A stretch of DNA of 39,398 nt. Origin: Reyranella sp. (lineage in GTDB: Bacteria > Pseudomonadota > Alphaproteobacteria > Reyranellales > Reyranellaceae). Position numbers and translations under genes: made by a program. Below the pieces are notes generated by a model. That model did no database searches and was not told the origin of the DNA. It saw nothing but the letters and a program-made list of their open reading frames with translations. Where the stretch lies: the NCBI GenBank assembly GCA_017990895.1, contig JAGNNA010000003.1, positions 1 through 39,398 on the forward strand. The letters are read 5' to 3'. The number at the start of each line of letters is the position of its first letter. Position 1 is the first letter of the stretch. Below, in pieces: positions 1 to 7,761 of this stretch.

Positions 1-63
1 CCCGATTTTCTGTTATTTGCTTTTCGAACACCTGAACGTAACGTCCTTCGGTAATCTGTCCAG

Positions 64-1519
64 ATGACAGAGCCGCAAAGCGTACAGGCGTATATCGACC
101 AGACGCCGTCCTGGCCCGACGGGACGCCGACGCCCAGCGTGCCGATGACCCGGATGCAATGGCGCATCTGGACGCTCGCCACCGCGGGCAAGTTCTTCGA
201 AGGCAAGGTCGTGTTCATGACCGGCGTCGCCTTGCCCCTGATCGTCGATGAGTTCGCCCTCTCCGCCGTTGGCAAGGGCCTGGTGAGTGCCGCCACCCTG
301 GCGGGCATCATGATCGGCGCCGTGGCGTTTGGGCGGGCTGGCCGACACCTACGGCCGCCGCCGCATGTTCGTGATCGAGATGCTGGTCTTCGTCGTCTTC
401 CTGGCCGGCCTGACCATGGCGCCGAGCTTCGGCTGGCTGCTCTTCTTCCTGTTCGGCGTCGGCGTGGCGCTGGGCTGCGACTATCCGACCGCGCATCTCG
501 TGATCTCCGAAAGCATTCCCAGCCGTGACCGCGGCAAGCTGGTGCTGGCAGCCTTCGCCTTCCAGGCGATCGGCGCGCTGGTCGGCACGGCGCTGGGCTT
601 CGTGATCCTGACCCTGGATCCCTCGCTGGATGCCTGGCGCTGGATGTACGGCATCGTGATCGTGCCCGCTTCGTTCGTCGTGGTCGCCCGCCTGTTCGTG
701 AGTGACAGCGGCCAGTGGCTGATGAGCCGCGGCCGCCGCGCCGATGCCGAGCGCGAGCTGCGGCGCCTGCTCACGCGCGAGCCGCAGTATCCCAAGCAGG
801 TGCGGCTGGCCGAACTCGCCGACGCTCCCCACCGCAGCCACCACCGGCGCGGCCGCTGGAGTGAGCTCTTCGACCGGAAGAACCGCCGCGCCACGATCCT
901 CGCCTCGGTGCCCTGGTTCTTGCAGGACCTCGGGACCTACGGCATCGGCATCTTCACGCCGACCATCCTGTCCCACGCATTCGGACACGAGATCAGCAAC
1001 GCCCACAATGTGTCGACTGTCATCGCCCGCGACCTCGAGGGCGCGAAGGGTGCGGCCCTGGTCGATACGCTGCTGATCGTGGGCATTCTCGCCGCCGTGC
1101 TGATGTCCGACAGGGTCGGCCGCATCCGGCTGCAGGTGCTGGGCTTCATCGGCTGCGCCGCAGGGCTCGCGATGGTGGCCCTGCAGTCCCATGTCGAGGA
1201 GCCGGCGCGTACCATGCTGCTGTTCGGGGGGTTCATGCTGGTCAACTTCATGACCAACCTCGGGCCCAACGCGCAGACCTACCTGCTGGCCGGCGAGGTC
1301 TTCCCGACGCACATCCGCGGCAAGGGTGCGGGCTTCGCCGCCGCCTTCGCCAAGATCGGCGCCGTGCTGACGGCCTTCGCCTTCCCGGTGCTCCTGGCCG
1401 AAACCGGCACCGACATCCTGCTGACCGCCCTCGTCTTCACCTCGCTCCTGGGGGCGCTGATCACCTGGTGGTTTCGCATCGAGACGGCAGGCGTCAATTT
1501 GGAGCAGATCGGGCGCTGA
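64..1519 (+). pseudogene. MFS transporter, sugar/metabolite:H+ symporter type, frameshifted
   Basis: Inner-membrane secondary transporter of the major facilitator superfamily; substrate unknown. The N-terminal part is read in one frame from ATG 64 (residues about 1-89, ending at GAVAFG). The rest continues in the next frame as GGLADTYGRRR, the MFS loop 2-3 motif, and runs to TGA 1519. The join falls in the run tttgggcggg at 328-337, where removing one G restores a continuous protein of about 484 residues. Later family signatures are intact, such as GCDYPTAHLVISES, a central loop rich in Arg, and AGEVFPTHIRGKGAG, so only one lesion is visible. No clear Shine-Dalgarno precedes the ATG. A second MFS gene follows after 52 bp on the same strand. 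The frameshift may be real or a homopolymer sequencing error. Confidence 0.85.
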
Positions 1520-1571
1520 AACCGGCAGGCCGCGCTTCGCTTGAGGCGGCCCCGCAGGTACCCTCTGCGCA

Positions 1572-2789
1572 ATGGACTCGCCGATCCGGGAGCTATTGCG
1601 CTCGCCCGACTTCCTCAGGCTGTGGCTGGTGGGCGCCTTCGCCAACGCGATGCGCTGGCTGGAGCTGCTGGCGTCGGGCCTGTTCGCCTGGGAAGTCACT
1701 CATTCCGCCTTTGTCGTCACGGTGGTCGTGGCGCTGCGTCAGATCCCACAGCTGCTGTTCGGCGCCTTCGCGGGCGCCCTCTCGGAGGCGCTGAACCGCA
1801 AGCTGATCTTCATGCTGGCGCTGGTCGTGCCGGCGGTGATCTCGACCCTGCTCGCCACACTGGCCTTCACGGGCCACCTCGAAGTCTGGCACGTGGCGCT
1901 GGGCAACCTCGTCTCCGGCACGATGTGGTCGACCGAGATGTCGACACGCCGGCGCATGGTCGGCGAGGTCGCGGGCCCGAACCGCATCGTGAACGCCATC
2001 GCGCTCGACAGCGTCACCTCGGCGGCGACGCGCGCGGTGGGGCCGCTGCTGGGCGGCGTGGCCTTCGAATGGCTGGGCATGAAGGGCGCCTACACCGTCA
2101 CCGCCCTCGTGCAGTTCGCCTGTGCCTTCGCCATCGCGGGCCTCACGCATGCGCAGCTGACGCGACGGCTCGACCTGCTGCGCATCCCGCACGATATCGC
2201 CGACGGGCTGCGCTTCGCCTGGACGCGGCCCACCATCCTGCTGGTGTTCGGAGTCACCATCGTCACCAACGCCTTCGCCTTCGCCTATTCCGGCCTCGTG
2301 GCGCCGCTCGGCCAGGGCGAGTTCCACGTCTCACCGGCGCTGGTCGGCCTGCTTGCAGCGGGTGAGCCGCTGGGCGCACTGGTGGGCGGTTCGCTGATCG
2401 CCGCGGGTCTCCTGCGCATGGACCGCCGCCTCGCCTTCGCCGGCGGCGCATCGCTGTTCATGGTCGCGCTCATCCTGATGGCGCTGTCGCCGTCCTATTG
2501 GCTGGCCTTCGCGCTTCTCGTGCTGGGCGGCTTCGGCACGGCGGGATTCGGCAACATGCAATCGACCCTGATGCTGACCGAGGCGCCGCCCGAGATGCGA
2601 TCGCGCCTGATGGGCGTCGTCACCGTCTGCATCGGCACCGGCCCGCTCGGCCAGCTCGCGGCCGGCGCGCTTTCCGATGAACTGGGCTCGCGCGGCGCGG
2701 TGATCGCGATGGCGGCCGTGGGATTGGTGCTCACGGGGGCGATGCTGCTGGCGTTGCGGAAGAGGCCGCCCGGGCCGCCCGCAGCCTAG
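1572..2789 (+). CDS. MFS transporter, EntS-like (MFS_3 type)
   Basis: Predicted 405-residue inner-membrane permease with about 12 hydrophobic segments. The start (FLRLWLVGAFANAMRWLELLASGLFAWEV cut short here: FLRLWLVGAF, residues 13-22) and the later blocks LLGGVAFEWLGMKGAY and MQSTLMLTEAPPEMRSR resemble the EntS/MFS_3 group of efflux proteins. The block SRLMGVVTVCIGTGPLGQLAAG cut to RLMGVVTVCIGTGPLG marks TM10-11. ATG 1572 is chosen because the mature TM1 follows at once; no good ribosome-binding site is visible. It lies 52 bp after the frameshifted MFS gene and could share its transcript. Substrate cannot be named: the group includes siderophore and drug exporters. It is the last high-GC gene before the low-GC island. 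Confidence 0.85.
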   Translation: MDSPIRELLRSPDFLRLWLVGAFANAMRWLELLASGLFAWEVTHSAFVVTVVVALRQIPQLLFGAFAGALSEALNRKLIFMLALVVPAVISTLLATLAFTGHLEVWHVALGNLVSGTMWSTEMSTRRRMVGEVAGPNRIVNAIALDSVTSAATRAVGPLLGGVAFEWLGMKGAYTVTALVQFACAFAIAGLTHAQLTRRLDLLRIPHDIADGLRFAWTRPTILLVFGVTIVTNAFAFAYSGLVAPLGQGEFHVSPALVGLLAAGEPLGALVGGSLIAAGLLRMDRRLAFAGGASLFMVALILMALSPSYWLAFALLVLGGFGTAGFGNMQSTLMLTEAPPEMRSRLMGVVTVCIGTGPLGQLAAGALSDELGSRGAVIAMAAVGLVLTGAMLLALRKRPPGPPAA

Positions 2790-2995
2790 TGAGGAAGCGG
2801 AAAGTGTCAGCCGACTACCGTCTCAGTACATGTTGTTCAATCTCGCCTTGCCACTACCGTCGCTTGACATAAGATTAACGACACACGCTGTCTCAGGAAG
2901 GCATCTACCGGAATGGTTGACAAAAATTGCCAGACTGTCGCTTCGCGTCAAAATTGAAGATTCGGGCACATACCTGCTGACGTTGAATACTAGCC

Positions 2996-3457
2996 ATGCA
3001 CGAAGTTGGTGAATACCTTCGCGACAAAGCGCTCGAAAGTAATGCTGACTTGTTCGGCCGCAGTGCTTTTAATCGATACTATTACGCAGCATATTTGAGC
3101 GCGAGAGAGCTATTGCAAGAATTAGATCCTAAATGGGCTGCCTCCTCACACAAGGCAATACCGGACCTGATGGAAGGCATAGTTGTTGATCGCCTCAAAG
3201 CAGTCGCAAAAAGACAAGGCGAACATGGAATAGTTAACAGCGCGTATAAAGCGGCATCGGAAATCGCAAATGTGTTGCGCACCGCCTATGCAGTAAGAGT
3301 TGTGGCAGACTACCAGCCCAACAACCGTGTGGAATTTTCCAATGGAACGTTCAAGCTTGTCGAGCACTCTGCAGCAGAGGCAGCGAGCTGGGCACGGCGT
3401 GTGGATACCCCGAAGGGAACACTTCTGCGTTTGTACAGAAAGCTAGGAATTGTCTAA
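2996..3457 (+). CDS. HEPN-like protein, putative effector of the retron-like cassette
   Basis: Predicted 153-residue soluble protein. The segment RSAFNRYYYAAYLSAREL (residues 22-39) and the later RVVADYQP (101-108) match the two helical signatures of small HEPN proteins: a helix like RsxxxRxYYAaf, then an R..ADY motif. HEPN proteins are often ribonucleases or the toxin half of toxin-antitoxin and abortive-infection systems. The classical R-x4-6-H catalytic motif is not obvious here, so RNase activity is inference. Start ATG 2996 has no clear Shine-Dalgarno. Its stop overlaps the start of the winged-helix gene by 8 bp, implying coupled translation. It is the first gene of the operon-like HEPN, wHTH and reverse-transcriptase set and is much less GC-rich than its flanks. 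Confidence 0.7.
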   Translation: MHEVGEYLRDKALESNADLFGRSAFNRYYYAAYLSARELLQELDPKWAASSHKAIPDLMEGIVVDRLKAVAKRQGEHGIVNSAYKAASEIANVLRTAYAVRVVADYQPNNRVEFSNGTFKLVEHSAAEAASWARRVDTPKGTLLRLYRKLGIV

Positions 3458-4196
3458 AGAAGCCGAAATTCAGCGATATTTGCAGGACCGAGAAATTGGG
3501 CCCGCTGTGGTTGCGCGCTTCGACGATGCTGTGCAAACGCTCTTTATTGAAGTATCCATCGGCGTGATTCGCGACCATGCAGACAACGAGTCTGCATCAA
3601 GATATCAACTAACAAGACTGGCCCATGCAATTGCCCGCCGCTTCTCGGTAAGGACAGCCTTAATCTACCGACCTCCCGCTGAGTTTGCTGAAATCGAAGC
3701 GCAACTGCGTAGTAAACTCGCCGAAAAGTGGGCCTCATATGTTGAGAATGTTTACTTGTCGTTTGCCACTGGCAAAGAAGCGTTTGCATGGATCACGTCC
3801 AAGGACCCAGTAACCGCTGACGTGTTGAGCCAAATAATTAAAGAAGTGTCCGACCATCTGGCGGCCAGAGAGATTGCCCTTTCCGGCAGCGAACTCGTAG
3901 TGGCTGACTCCGAACCGCCATCCCAAGCAGCCATTTTGCGTGCAGTTAAGGCACTAGCCCCTGCCAGCATCGAGCAGGTCATCGACCATCTTGAGAAGCG
4001 CGAGTTTTCCCGCCCGTCAGAGCGCTCGGTACGAAATACGCTCGATAGCGCGCGCAAACGAGGACTGGTAGTCTGGCACGAGCCTGGTCGCTACACGTTG
4101 ACATCATCAGGTCTAGACTTTGTGCCACACACACGGACGCGAACGAGTTCCGATATAGAGCGAATCCTATTGATGGCGAGGCGCCGAGAATGGTAG
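3450..4196 (+). CDS. Winged-helix protein associated with the retron-like RT
   Basis: Predicted 248-residue protein of unknown family. Residues about 158-226 look like a winged-helix DNA- or RNA-binding domain: helices around AILRAVKALAPASIEQVIDH, a recognition-helix-like ERSVRNTLDSARKRGLV, and a wing ending GRYTLTSSGL. The N-terminal two thirds (1-150) is a mixed alpha/beta region I cannot assign. The start is TTG 3450, which overlaps the HEPN stop by 8 bp; no in-frame ATG exists near the front, and the overlap supports translational coupling. Known retrons often carry an accessory protein with a winged helix, so a role in binding msDNA or holding the HEPN partner inactive is plausible but inferred. 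The gene ends 158 bp before the RT start. Confidence 0.65.
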   Translation: MSKEAEIQRYLQDREIGPAVVARFDDAVQTLFIEVSIGVIRDHADNESASRYQLTRLAHAIARRFSVRTALIYRPPAEFAEIEAQLRSKLAEKWASYVENVYLSFATGKEAFAWITSKDPVTADVLSQIIKEVSDHLAAREIALSGSELVVADSEPPSQAAILRAVKALAPASIEQVIDHLEKREFSRPSERSVRNTLDSARKRGLVVWHEPGRYTLTSSGLDFVPHTRTRTSSDIERILLMARRREW

Positions 4197-4204
4197 CGTT
4201 TCTA

Positions 4205-4372
4205 TGGTGGTGGTGTCATCGCGAGGGTGTGTATCATGCCCATTAGCGAAGACTAGCCTTAGAAGGAACGCCGGCTGAGTGGCCGTCGCTCCTTCGAATC
4301 GACGCCCACTCAGCCGGCGTTCACAACGAAAGCTCTAACAGCTTTGCTGCTCCCGTGAAGGCACCACCACTA
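4205..4372 (+). ncRNA. Candidate retron msr-msd non-coding RNA
   Basis: The gap between the winged-helix gene and the RT holds nested structure. (a) A perfect 17-bp inverted repeat, 4266-4282 with 4306-4322 (GAACGCCGGCTGAGTGG), continues after one mismatch as 5 more pairs (4284-4288 with 4300-4304) around an 11-nt loop; this resembles an msd stem. (b) Upstream, 4225-4231 pairs with 4235-4241 (7 bp, two G-U) around a 3-nt loop, an msr-like hairpin, followed by TTAGCGA at 4243. (c) The ends TGGTGGTGGTG 4205-4215 and CACCACCACTA 4362-4372 can pair over 11 bp, as a1/a2 do. These pairs are read directly; the RNA role is inference. The a2 candidate overlaps the first RT codons, and the a1/a2 match is low-complexity, so the exact ends are uncertain. 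Confidence 0.55.
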
Positions 4373-5317
4373 CTAGTCTCCTTCTCAGCCGTAGAAGACT
4401 TCGTTGCATCTCTCCCAGATGCGGTTCGCGAAGCGCACGAACCCGAGATTCTCAAATTGCATTCGGCTGGGTTGCCAGCGGTAATTTCTGTGCGCGCGAT
4501 TAGCACCCTGTTCAATATCAGTGCTGAATTCGTAAACGCAATCAGCCGCACTCCGCAGCGGCACTACAGAAAATTCCAAATCAGAAAAGGTAAGAAAACG
4601 CGAGATATCTTAGCACCGCGAGTTGCGCTCAAAGTGATCCAACGTTGGATTGCCACTCATCTCGCAGCATCCATTAGGCTGCCAAGTTGTGTCTTTGGCT
4701 TTGTCCCGGGGAAAAGCGTCATCGACGCGGCGAGCGTTCATTGCGATGCAACATGGGTCTATTCGCTGGACCTCAGAGATTTTTTCCCCAGTATCACTGC
4801 CCGCCAAGTGTACGATGCCATTCGATCACTCGGTTACTCAGAAGATGCCGCAAGTCTAGTCATGCAACTATGCACCTTAAACGGGAGTCTACCTCAAGGG
4901 TCGCCCGCCAGCCCCGTCCTTTCAAATCTTGTCTTCCGAGATACCGATGTTTTGCTCTCGTCATTGGCTGCTGCTCGCAGCGTCCGCTATTCAAGATATG
5001 CTGATGATCTGGTCTTCTCCGGCTTGGCGCCTGCGCCAGCCGACCTGCAAACGACGGTGAAGGCGGTTTTGTTGGATGCAGGATGGAAGCTCGCCATTGA
5101 AAAAGAGCACCTTGCAGCACTCCCCAACAGGCTGAAAGTTCACGGTCTATTGGTTCATGGGTCAAGCCCACGCCTAACCAAGGGTTATCGAAAGAAGATT
5201 CGCGCATATCGCCATTTGACGAGAGTTGGAAAAGTCAAGCCAGCAGATGCTAGTCGCATTGCCGGGCATCTTGCGTATGCGTCGTCGATTGAAAAGTTCA
5301 CCAAAAGCAAAGAGTAG
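4355..5317 (+). CDS. Retron-type reverse transcriptase
   Basis: Predicted 320-residue RNA-directed DNA polymerase, about the size of known retron RTs. Visible RT motifs in order: an N-terminal GLPAVISVRAISTLF block (39-53); motif A SLDLRDFFPSI (137-147) with Asp139; motif B LPQGSPASPVLSNL (179-192); motif C YADD (215-218); and the thumb-side KVHGLLVHG (261-269). The last sits where retrons carry the VTG triplet, and DAASVH (124-129) sits where they carry NAxxH, so both retron signatures are altered. No fused maturase, protease or nuclease domain is present. The start is uncertain: GTG 4355 lacks a good Shine-Dalgarno, and TTG 4457 would give an N-terminus closer to Ec86. It probably makes msDNA from the RNA just upstream and acts with the HEPN and winged-helix proteins. 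Confidence 0.88.
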   Translation: MKAPPLLVSFSAVEDFVASLPDAVREAHEPEILKLHSAGLPAVISVRAISTLFNISAEFVNAISRTPQRHYRKFQIRKGKKTRDILAPRVALKVIQRWIATHLAASIRLPSCVFGFVPGKSVIDAASVHCDATWVYSLDLRDFFPSITARQVYDAIRSLGYSEDAASLVMQLCTLNGSLPQGSPASPVLSNLVFRDTDVLLSSLAAARSVRYSRYADDLVFSGLAPAPADLQTTVKAVLLDAGWKLAIEKEHLAALPNRLKVHGLLVHGSSPRLTKGYRKKIRAYRHLTRVGKVKPADASRIAGHLAYASSIEKFTKSKE

Positions 5318-5421
5318 TGCTTCAAGCTCTATTTCCTGTCGTCTAGCGCCCGTACCGGCCAGGCTTTCCTGCCATCTCCACGATGCGTTCTGGCCTCGAA
5401 TGCGGAATGGCTGCACAGTAG

Positions 5422-6087
5422 GTGATTGAGGACGGCACGACGGGGGACAGATTGGAAGACGGTCAGGGCACGGCGTCCCCCGCCAGCAGAGCAGCTCCTG
5501 CCCGCATGGACCGCAGGCGGCTGCGCAGCGAGCGCACCAAGCAGCTTATCATCGAGGCCTACCTCGCGCTGCTGCGAGAGAACCCCGAGGTGCCGACCTC
5601 GGCCCAGATCGCCAAACGCGCCGGCTATTCCGTGCGTTCGGTCTTCGAGCGGTTCGACGACCTGCTGGCGCTCAGTTTCGCCGCGGCGGACTATGCCTTC
5701 GCCGCGGGGATGGCCCAGGCGACGATCCGCGATCTCGACGGCGATCGCGCGGCGCGCATCCGCTCCCAGGTCGAGACCCGGGCCGGGATCTGCGAGCAGT
5801 GGCTGCCGCTGTGGCGGGTGCTGCTGCACAACCAGCGGGAATCGCCCCTGCTGACCCTGCGCATCGACCGCATGCGAGACGCGGTGTGGGCGCGGCTGAT
5901 GCTGATGTACCGGCCCGAGCTCTCGACCCTGGCGGAAGCCGACCGGACGGCCCTGCTGATCACGCTGGAGGCGCTGACCGATTTCGAGAGCTGGGGCCGG
6001 ATGCGCGAGCGCCACGGGCTCGGCGTCGAGGCGGCGCGCGACGTATGGGTCCGCGCCATCGACCGGCTGTTGCCGCCGACGCCCTGA
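5422..6087 (+). CDS. TetR/AcrR family regulator (copy 1)
   Basis: Predicted 221-residue DNA-binding repressor. The N-terminal helix-turn-helix is seen in RSERTKQLIIEAYLALL and AQIAKRAGYSVRSVFERFDD (about residues 34-80); the C-terminal ligand domain is divergent. It is clearly paralogous to the regulator at 9706-10371: both share RRLRSERT, the AGYSVRS-FERF block, an LPLWR segment and the ending VWV-AIDR-LP. GTG 5422 is used because the paralogue also has a long N-terminal arm; ATG 5506 is the alternative. It stands at the right edge of the low-GC island and 72 bp before a GST gene on the same strand, which is a possible target. The effector ligand is unknown. Confidence 0.85.
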   Translation: MIEDGTTGDRLEDGQGTASPASRAAPARMDRRRLRSERTKQLIIEAYLALLRENPEVPTSAQIAKRAGYSVRSVFERFDDLLALSFAAADYAFAAGMAQATIRDLDGDRAARIRSQVETRAGICEQWLPLWRVLLHNQRESPLLTLRIDRMRDAVWARLMLMYRPELSTLAEADRTALLITLEALTDFESWGRMRERHGLGVEAARDVWVRAIDRLLPPTP

Positions 6088-6159
6088 GCCGGACACTTGC
6101 CGTCAGGCTATGAACATCGATGGCCATCAGGGCCGATTGTCGTCATCGGGGATCAGGGA

Positions 6160-6888
6160 ATGCTCACGCTCTATCATGGCTGGAAATCGTCGGCGTCGCG
6201 TCGGGTGAGGTTGTGCCTGGCCGAAAAGGGCCTCACCTTCGAAAGCAAGGTGATCGACCTCACCAAGATGGAGCATCACGCGCCCGCGTTCCTGAAGCTC
6301 AATCCCAACGGCGTCATCCCCCTGCTGATCCTTGAGGACGGGCGCTCGCTCTACGAGAGCGGCACGATCTGCGAATATATCGACGAGACCTGGCCCGAGC
6401 CGCCGCTGCGGCCGGCGGACGCCTACGGGCGCGCCGTGATGCGCAACTGGATCCGCCATGTCGACGGGCTGATCGGCAACCTGATCATCTTCAACTGGGC
6501 ACACTCGATGGCCAAGGTCGCCACCCAGTGGTCGGACGCGGAGCTCGCGGAGAAGCTCGCCAACGTGCCCAGCAAGGAGCGGCGCGAGGCGTGGCTGCGC
6601 ACCGCGCGCAAGCCCTACACAGAGGAAGAGCGCCAGGAGGCACGCACCAAACTGAAGGTCGGGCTGGTCGATCGCATGGAGGAGACGCTGCGCCACAGAA
6701 GCTGGCTGGCGGGCGACGGCTATTCGCTGGCCGACATCGGCGCGGTGCCCTTCATCAAGCGGATCGACGAGGAAATCGCGCCGGAGGAGATCACGCCGGC
6801 CAGGCATCCGAGGGTCGCGGCGTGGTGGACGGCAATCCAGTCGCGGCCGGCGTTCGCAGCGGCCAGGATCGGTCCGTTCACGGGGTGA
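6160..6888 (+). CDS. Glutathione S-transferase family protein
   Basis: Predicted 242-residue cytosolic enzyme. The thioredoxin-like N-domain has the active-site region SSASRRVRLCLAEKGL, the cis-Pro loop NGVIPLL and the glutathione-binding Glu-Ser of LYESGTICEYI. The C-terminal helical domain ends with WLAGDGYSLADIGAVPF, the N-capping and hydrophobic-staple motif of GSTs. ATG 6160 is chosen over upstream codons because the first beta strand (MLTLYHGWKSS) begins there and a purine-rich GATCAGGGA precedes it. The middle insert, rich in charged residues (about 120-165), is longer than in the commonest bacterial GSTs. It follows the TetR gene at 72 bp, so co-transcription or regulation by it is likely. 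Substrate unknown. Confidence 0.88.
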   Translation: MLTLYHGWKSSASRRVRLCLAEKGLTFESKVIDLTKMEHHAPAFLKLNPNGVIPLLILEDGRSLYESGTICEYIDETWPEPPLRPADAYGRAVMRNWIRHVDGLIGNLIIFNWAHSMAKVATQWSDAELAEKLANVPSKERREAWLRTARKPYTEEERQEARTKLKVGLVDRMEETLRHRSWLAGDGYSLADIGAVPFIKRIDEEIAPEEITPARHPRVAAWWTAIQSRPAFAAARIGPFTG

Positions 6889-6955
6889 GGGAGCAGGCAC
6901 CGGCTGCCCTTCGCCGAGGCGAAGGACGTGGGCCGAGGCGGTCCTGAGCTGATGG

Positions 6956-7171
6956 TCAGGCGCGCACGAGCGTCTTGATGGCGAGGACCGGCTTGCCGGA
7001 CTTCTCGGCGACCTCGCGATCCTGCTCCTCGATGATCGCCCGGGCAGGCAGGTCCTTTTCGAGCCCTTCGAGGGCCTCGAGTGGCACGCGGCGGTTGGAG
7101 CGCTGGCTGCCGTCCTCGTAGGTGACGTTGAACAGCACGTATTCGGTCTTCTTGCTGGATTTCTTGCCCAT
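6956..7171 (-). CDS. Small conserved-looking hypothetical protein
   Basis: Predicted 71-residue basic and acidic mixed protein that begins MGKKSSKKTEYVLFNVTYEDG. I do not recognise the family. The start at 7171 is set by a strong GGAGG placed 5 bases upstream; longer in-frame starts would read through this site. The sequence alternates short beta-like stretches (YVLFNVTYED, AIKTLVRA) with a charged helix, so a small folded domain is plausible. It lies downstream of the cold-shock gene on the same strand but behind a strong terminator, so it probably has its own promoter or is reached by read-through. No membrane segment or signal peptide. Confidence 0.6.
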   Translation of the reverse strand: MGKKSSKKTEYVLFNVTYEDGSQRSNRRVPLEALEGLEKDLPARAIIEEQDREVAEKSGKPVLAIKTLVRA

Positions 7172-7219
7172 CGGGGCCTCCATTTCGGTTCCGGTGTGCA
7201 GACAGGAAGCCAAAGAAAA

Positions 7220-7244
7220 GCCCCGCACCCAGAGGGTGCGGGGC
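7220..7244 (-). terminator. Rho-independent terminator of the cold-shock gene
   Basis: Perfect 11-bp stem GCCCCGCACCC 7220-7230 with GGGTGCGGGGC 7234-7244 and a 3-base loop. Read on the minus strand it is followed by CTTTTCTTTGG, a T-rich tail. It sits 47 bases past the stop of the minus-strand cold-shock gene, the expected place for its terminator. Confidence 0.88.
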
Positions 7245-7291
7245 CATTCTCGCATTCCGAGACGTGGCCGCCGTTACCGGCAGCCGCGCAA

Positions 7292-7504
7292 TCAGCCGAT
7301 CGTCTTCAGATTGTCGGCCGCCATCTTGCCGCTGCGACGGTCAGCGACGAGTTCGAACTCGACCTTCTGACCTTCGTTGAGCGTGCCCAGGCCGGCGCGC
7401 TCGACGGCGCTGATGTGCACGAAGGCATCGGCACCGCCGTTGTCCGGCTGGATGAAGCCGAAGCCCTTCTGAATATTGAACCACTTCACGGTTCCCGTCG
7501 CCAT
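7292..7504 (-). CDS. Cold-shock domain protein (CspA family)
   Basis: Predicted 70-residue single OB-fold RNA chaperone that melts secondary structure in mRNA. The RNP1 motif is KGFGFIQP (residues 13-20) and the RNP2-like motif is DAFVHISAV (26-34); the length is standard for the family. ATG 7504 is set by the conserved [10 protein letters not shown] start and by AAAGGG a few bases upstream; the longer open frame to 7747 is not protein-like. The 257 bases between it and the divergent monooxygenase would hold its promoter and a 5' leader; cold-shock genes often have long leaders, but I cannot show a structure. A strong terminator follows. Confidence 0.95.
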   Translation of the reverse strand: MATGTVKWFNIQKGFGFIQPDNGGADAFVHISAVERAGLGTLNEGQKVEFELVADRRSGKMAADNLKTIG

Positions 7505-7761
7505 GGGTAACCCTTTCACTACTTTAGATATGCTGAACCGCGCGGCGTCCCACTCATAAAATGGAACGCGCAGCCGGCCGTCGAATTCGCACTGGTTTTC
7601 GGGATCAAAGTTCGGGAGCGAGCTGCCGGCGAGGCCGGGAACGCGGACCAAATCGTCTGTCCGTCTATCGACCGCGTGCATATGGCCTTTTGTCGGGACA
7701 TTTGCAAGGACCGTTTGGCCGCGGTCGGGTAGGCTGCTCCCAGACATGCAGGGGAGTTCGC

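Larger units (their letters stand above)
2790..5421 (+). other. Low-GC accessory island carrying a retron-like cassette
   Basis: Base composition falls abruptly right after the MFS stop at 2789 and returns to the very GC-rich background at about 5422, where a TetR gene begins. Codon use inside also differs: A- and T-ending codons such as AAA, GAA and ATT are frequent, and they are rare on both sides. The segment holds three genes in one direction plus a structured intergenic region. Positions 2790-2995 contain no gene I support; 9-bp direct repeats ACTACCGTC lie at 2814 and 2853. I found no integrase, tRNA or convincing attachment repeats at either edge, so the transfer mechanism is unknown. 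Confidence 0.7.

Noticed and set aside
308-1699. 463-codon minus-strand open frame
   Set aside because: Antisense to the MFS genes; composition is Gln/Arg/His-rich and matches no known fold.
2864-2922. TTGACA boxes at 2864 and 2917 as promoter of the HEPN operon
   Set aside because: No TATAAT-like box at 16-18 bp spacing from either.
2830-3012. 60-residue open frame from ATG 2830 overlapping the HEPN start
   Set aside because: No ribosome site, no domain pattern, and it overlaps the better-supported HEPN gene by 17 bp; more likely chance in upstream DNA.
4243-4249. TTAGCGA as the branch-G site of the msr
   Set aside because: It matches Ec86 context, but no sequence downstream complements the bases before it, so the a1/a2 pair at 4205-4215/4362-4372 fits better. 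Not excluded.
4266-4322. Long hairpin as a simple terminator for the winged-helix gene
   Set aside because: No T-run follows it, an internal mismatch and an 11-nt loop are atypical, and it lies just upstream of the RT like an msd; kept as an ncRNA candidate instead.
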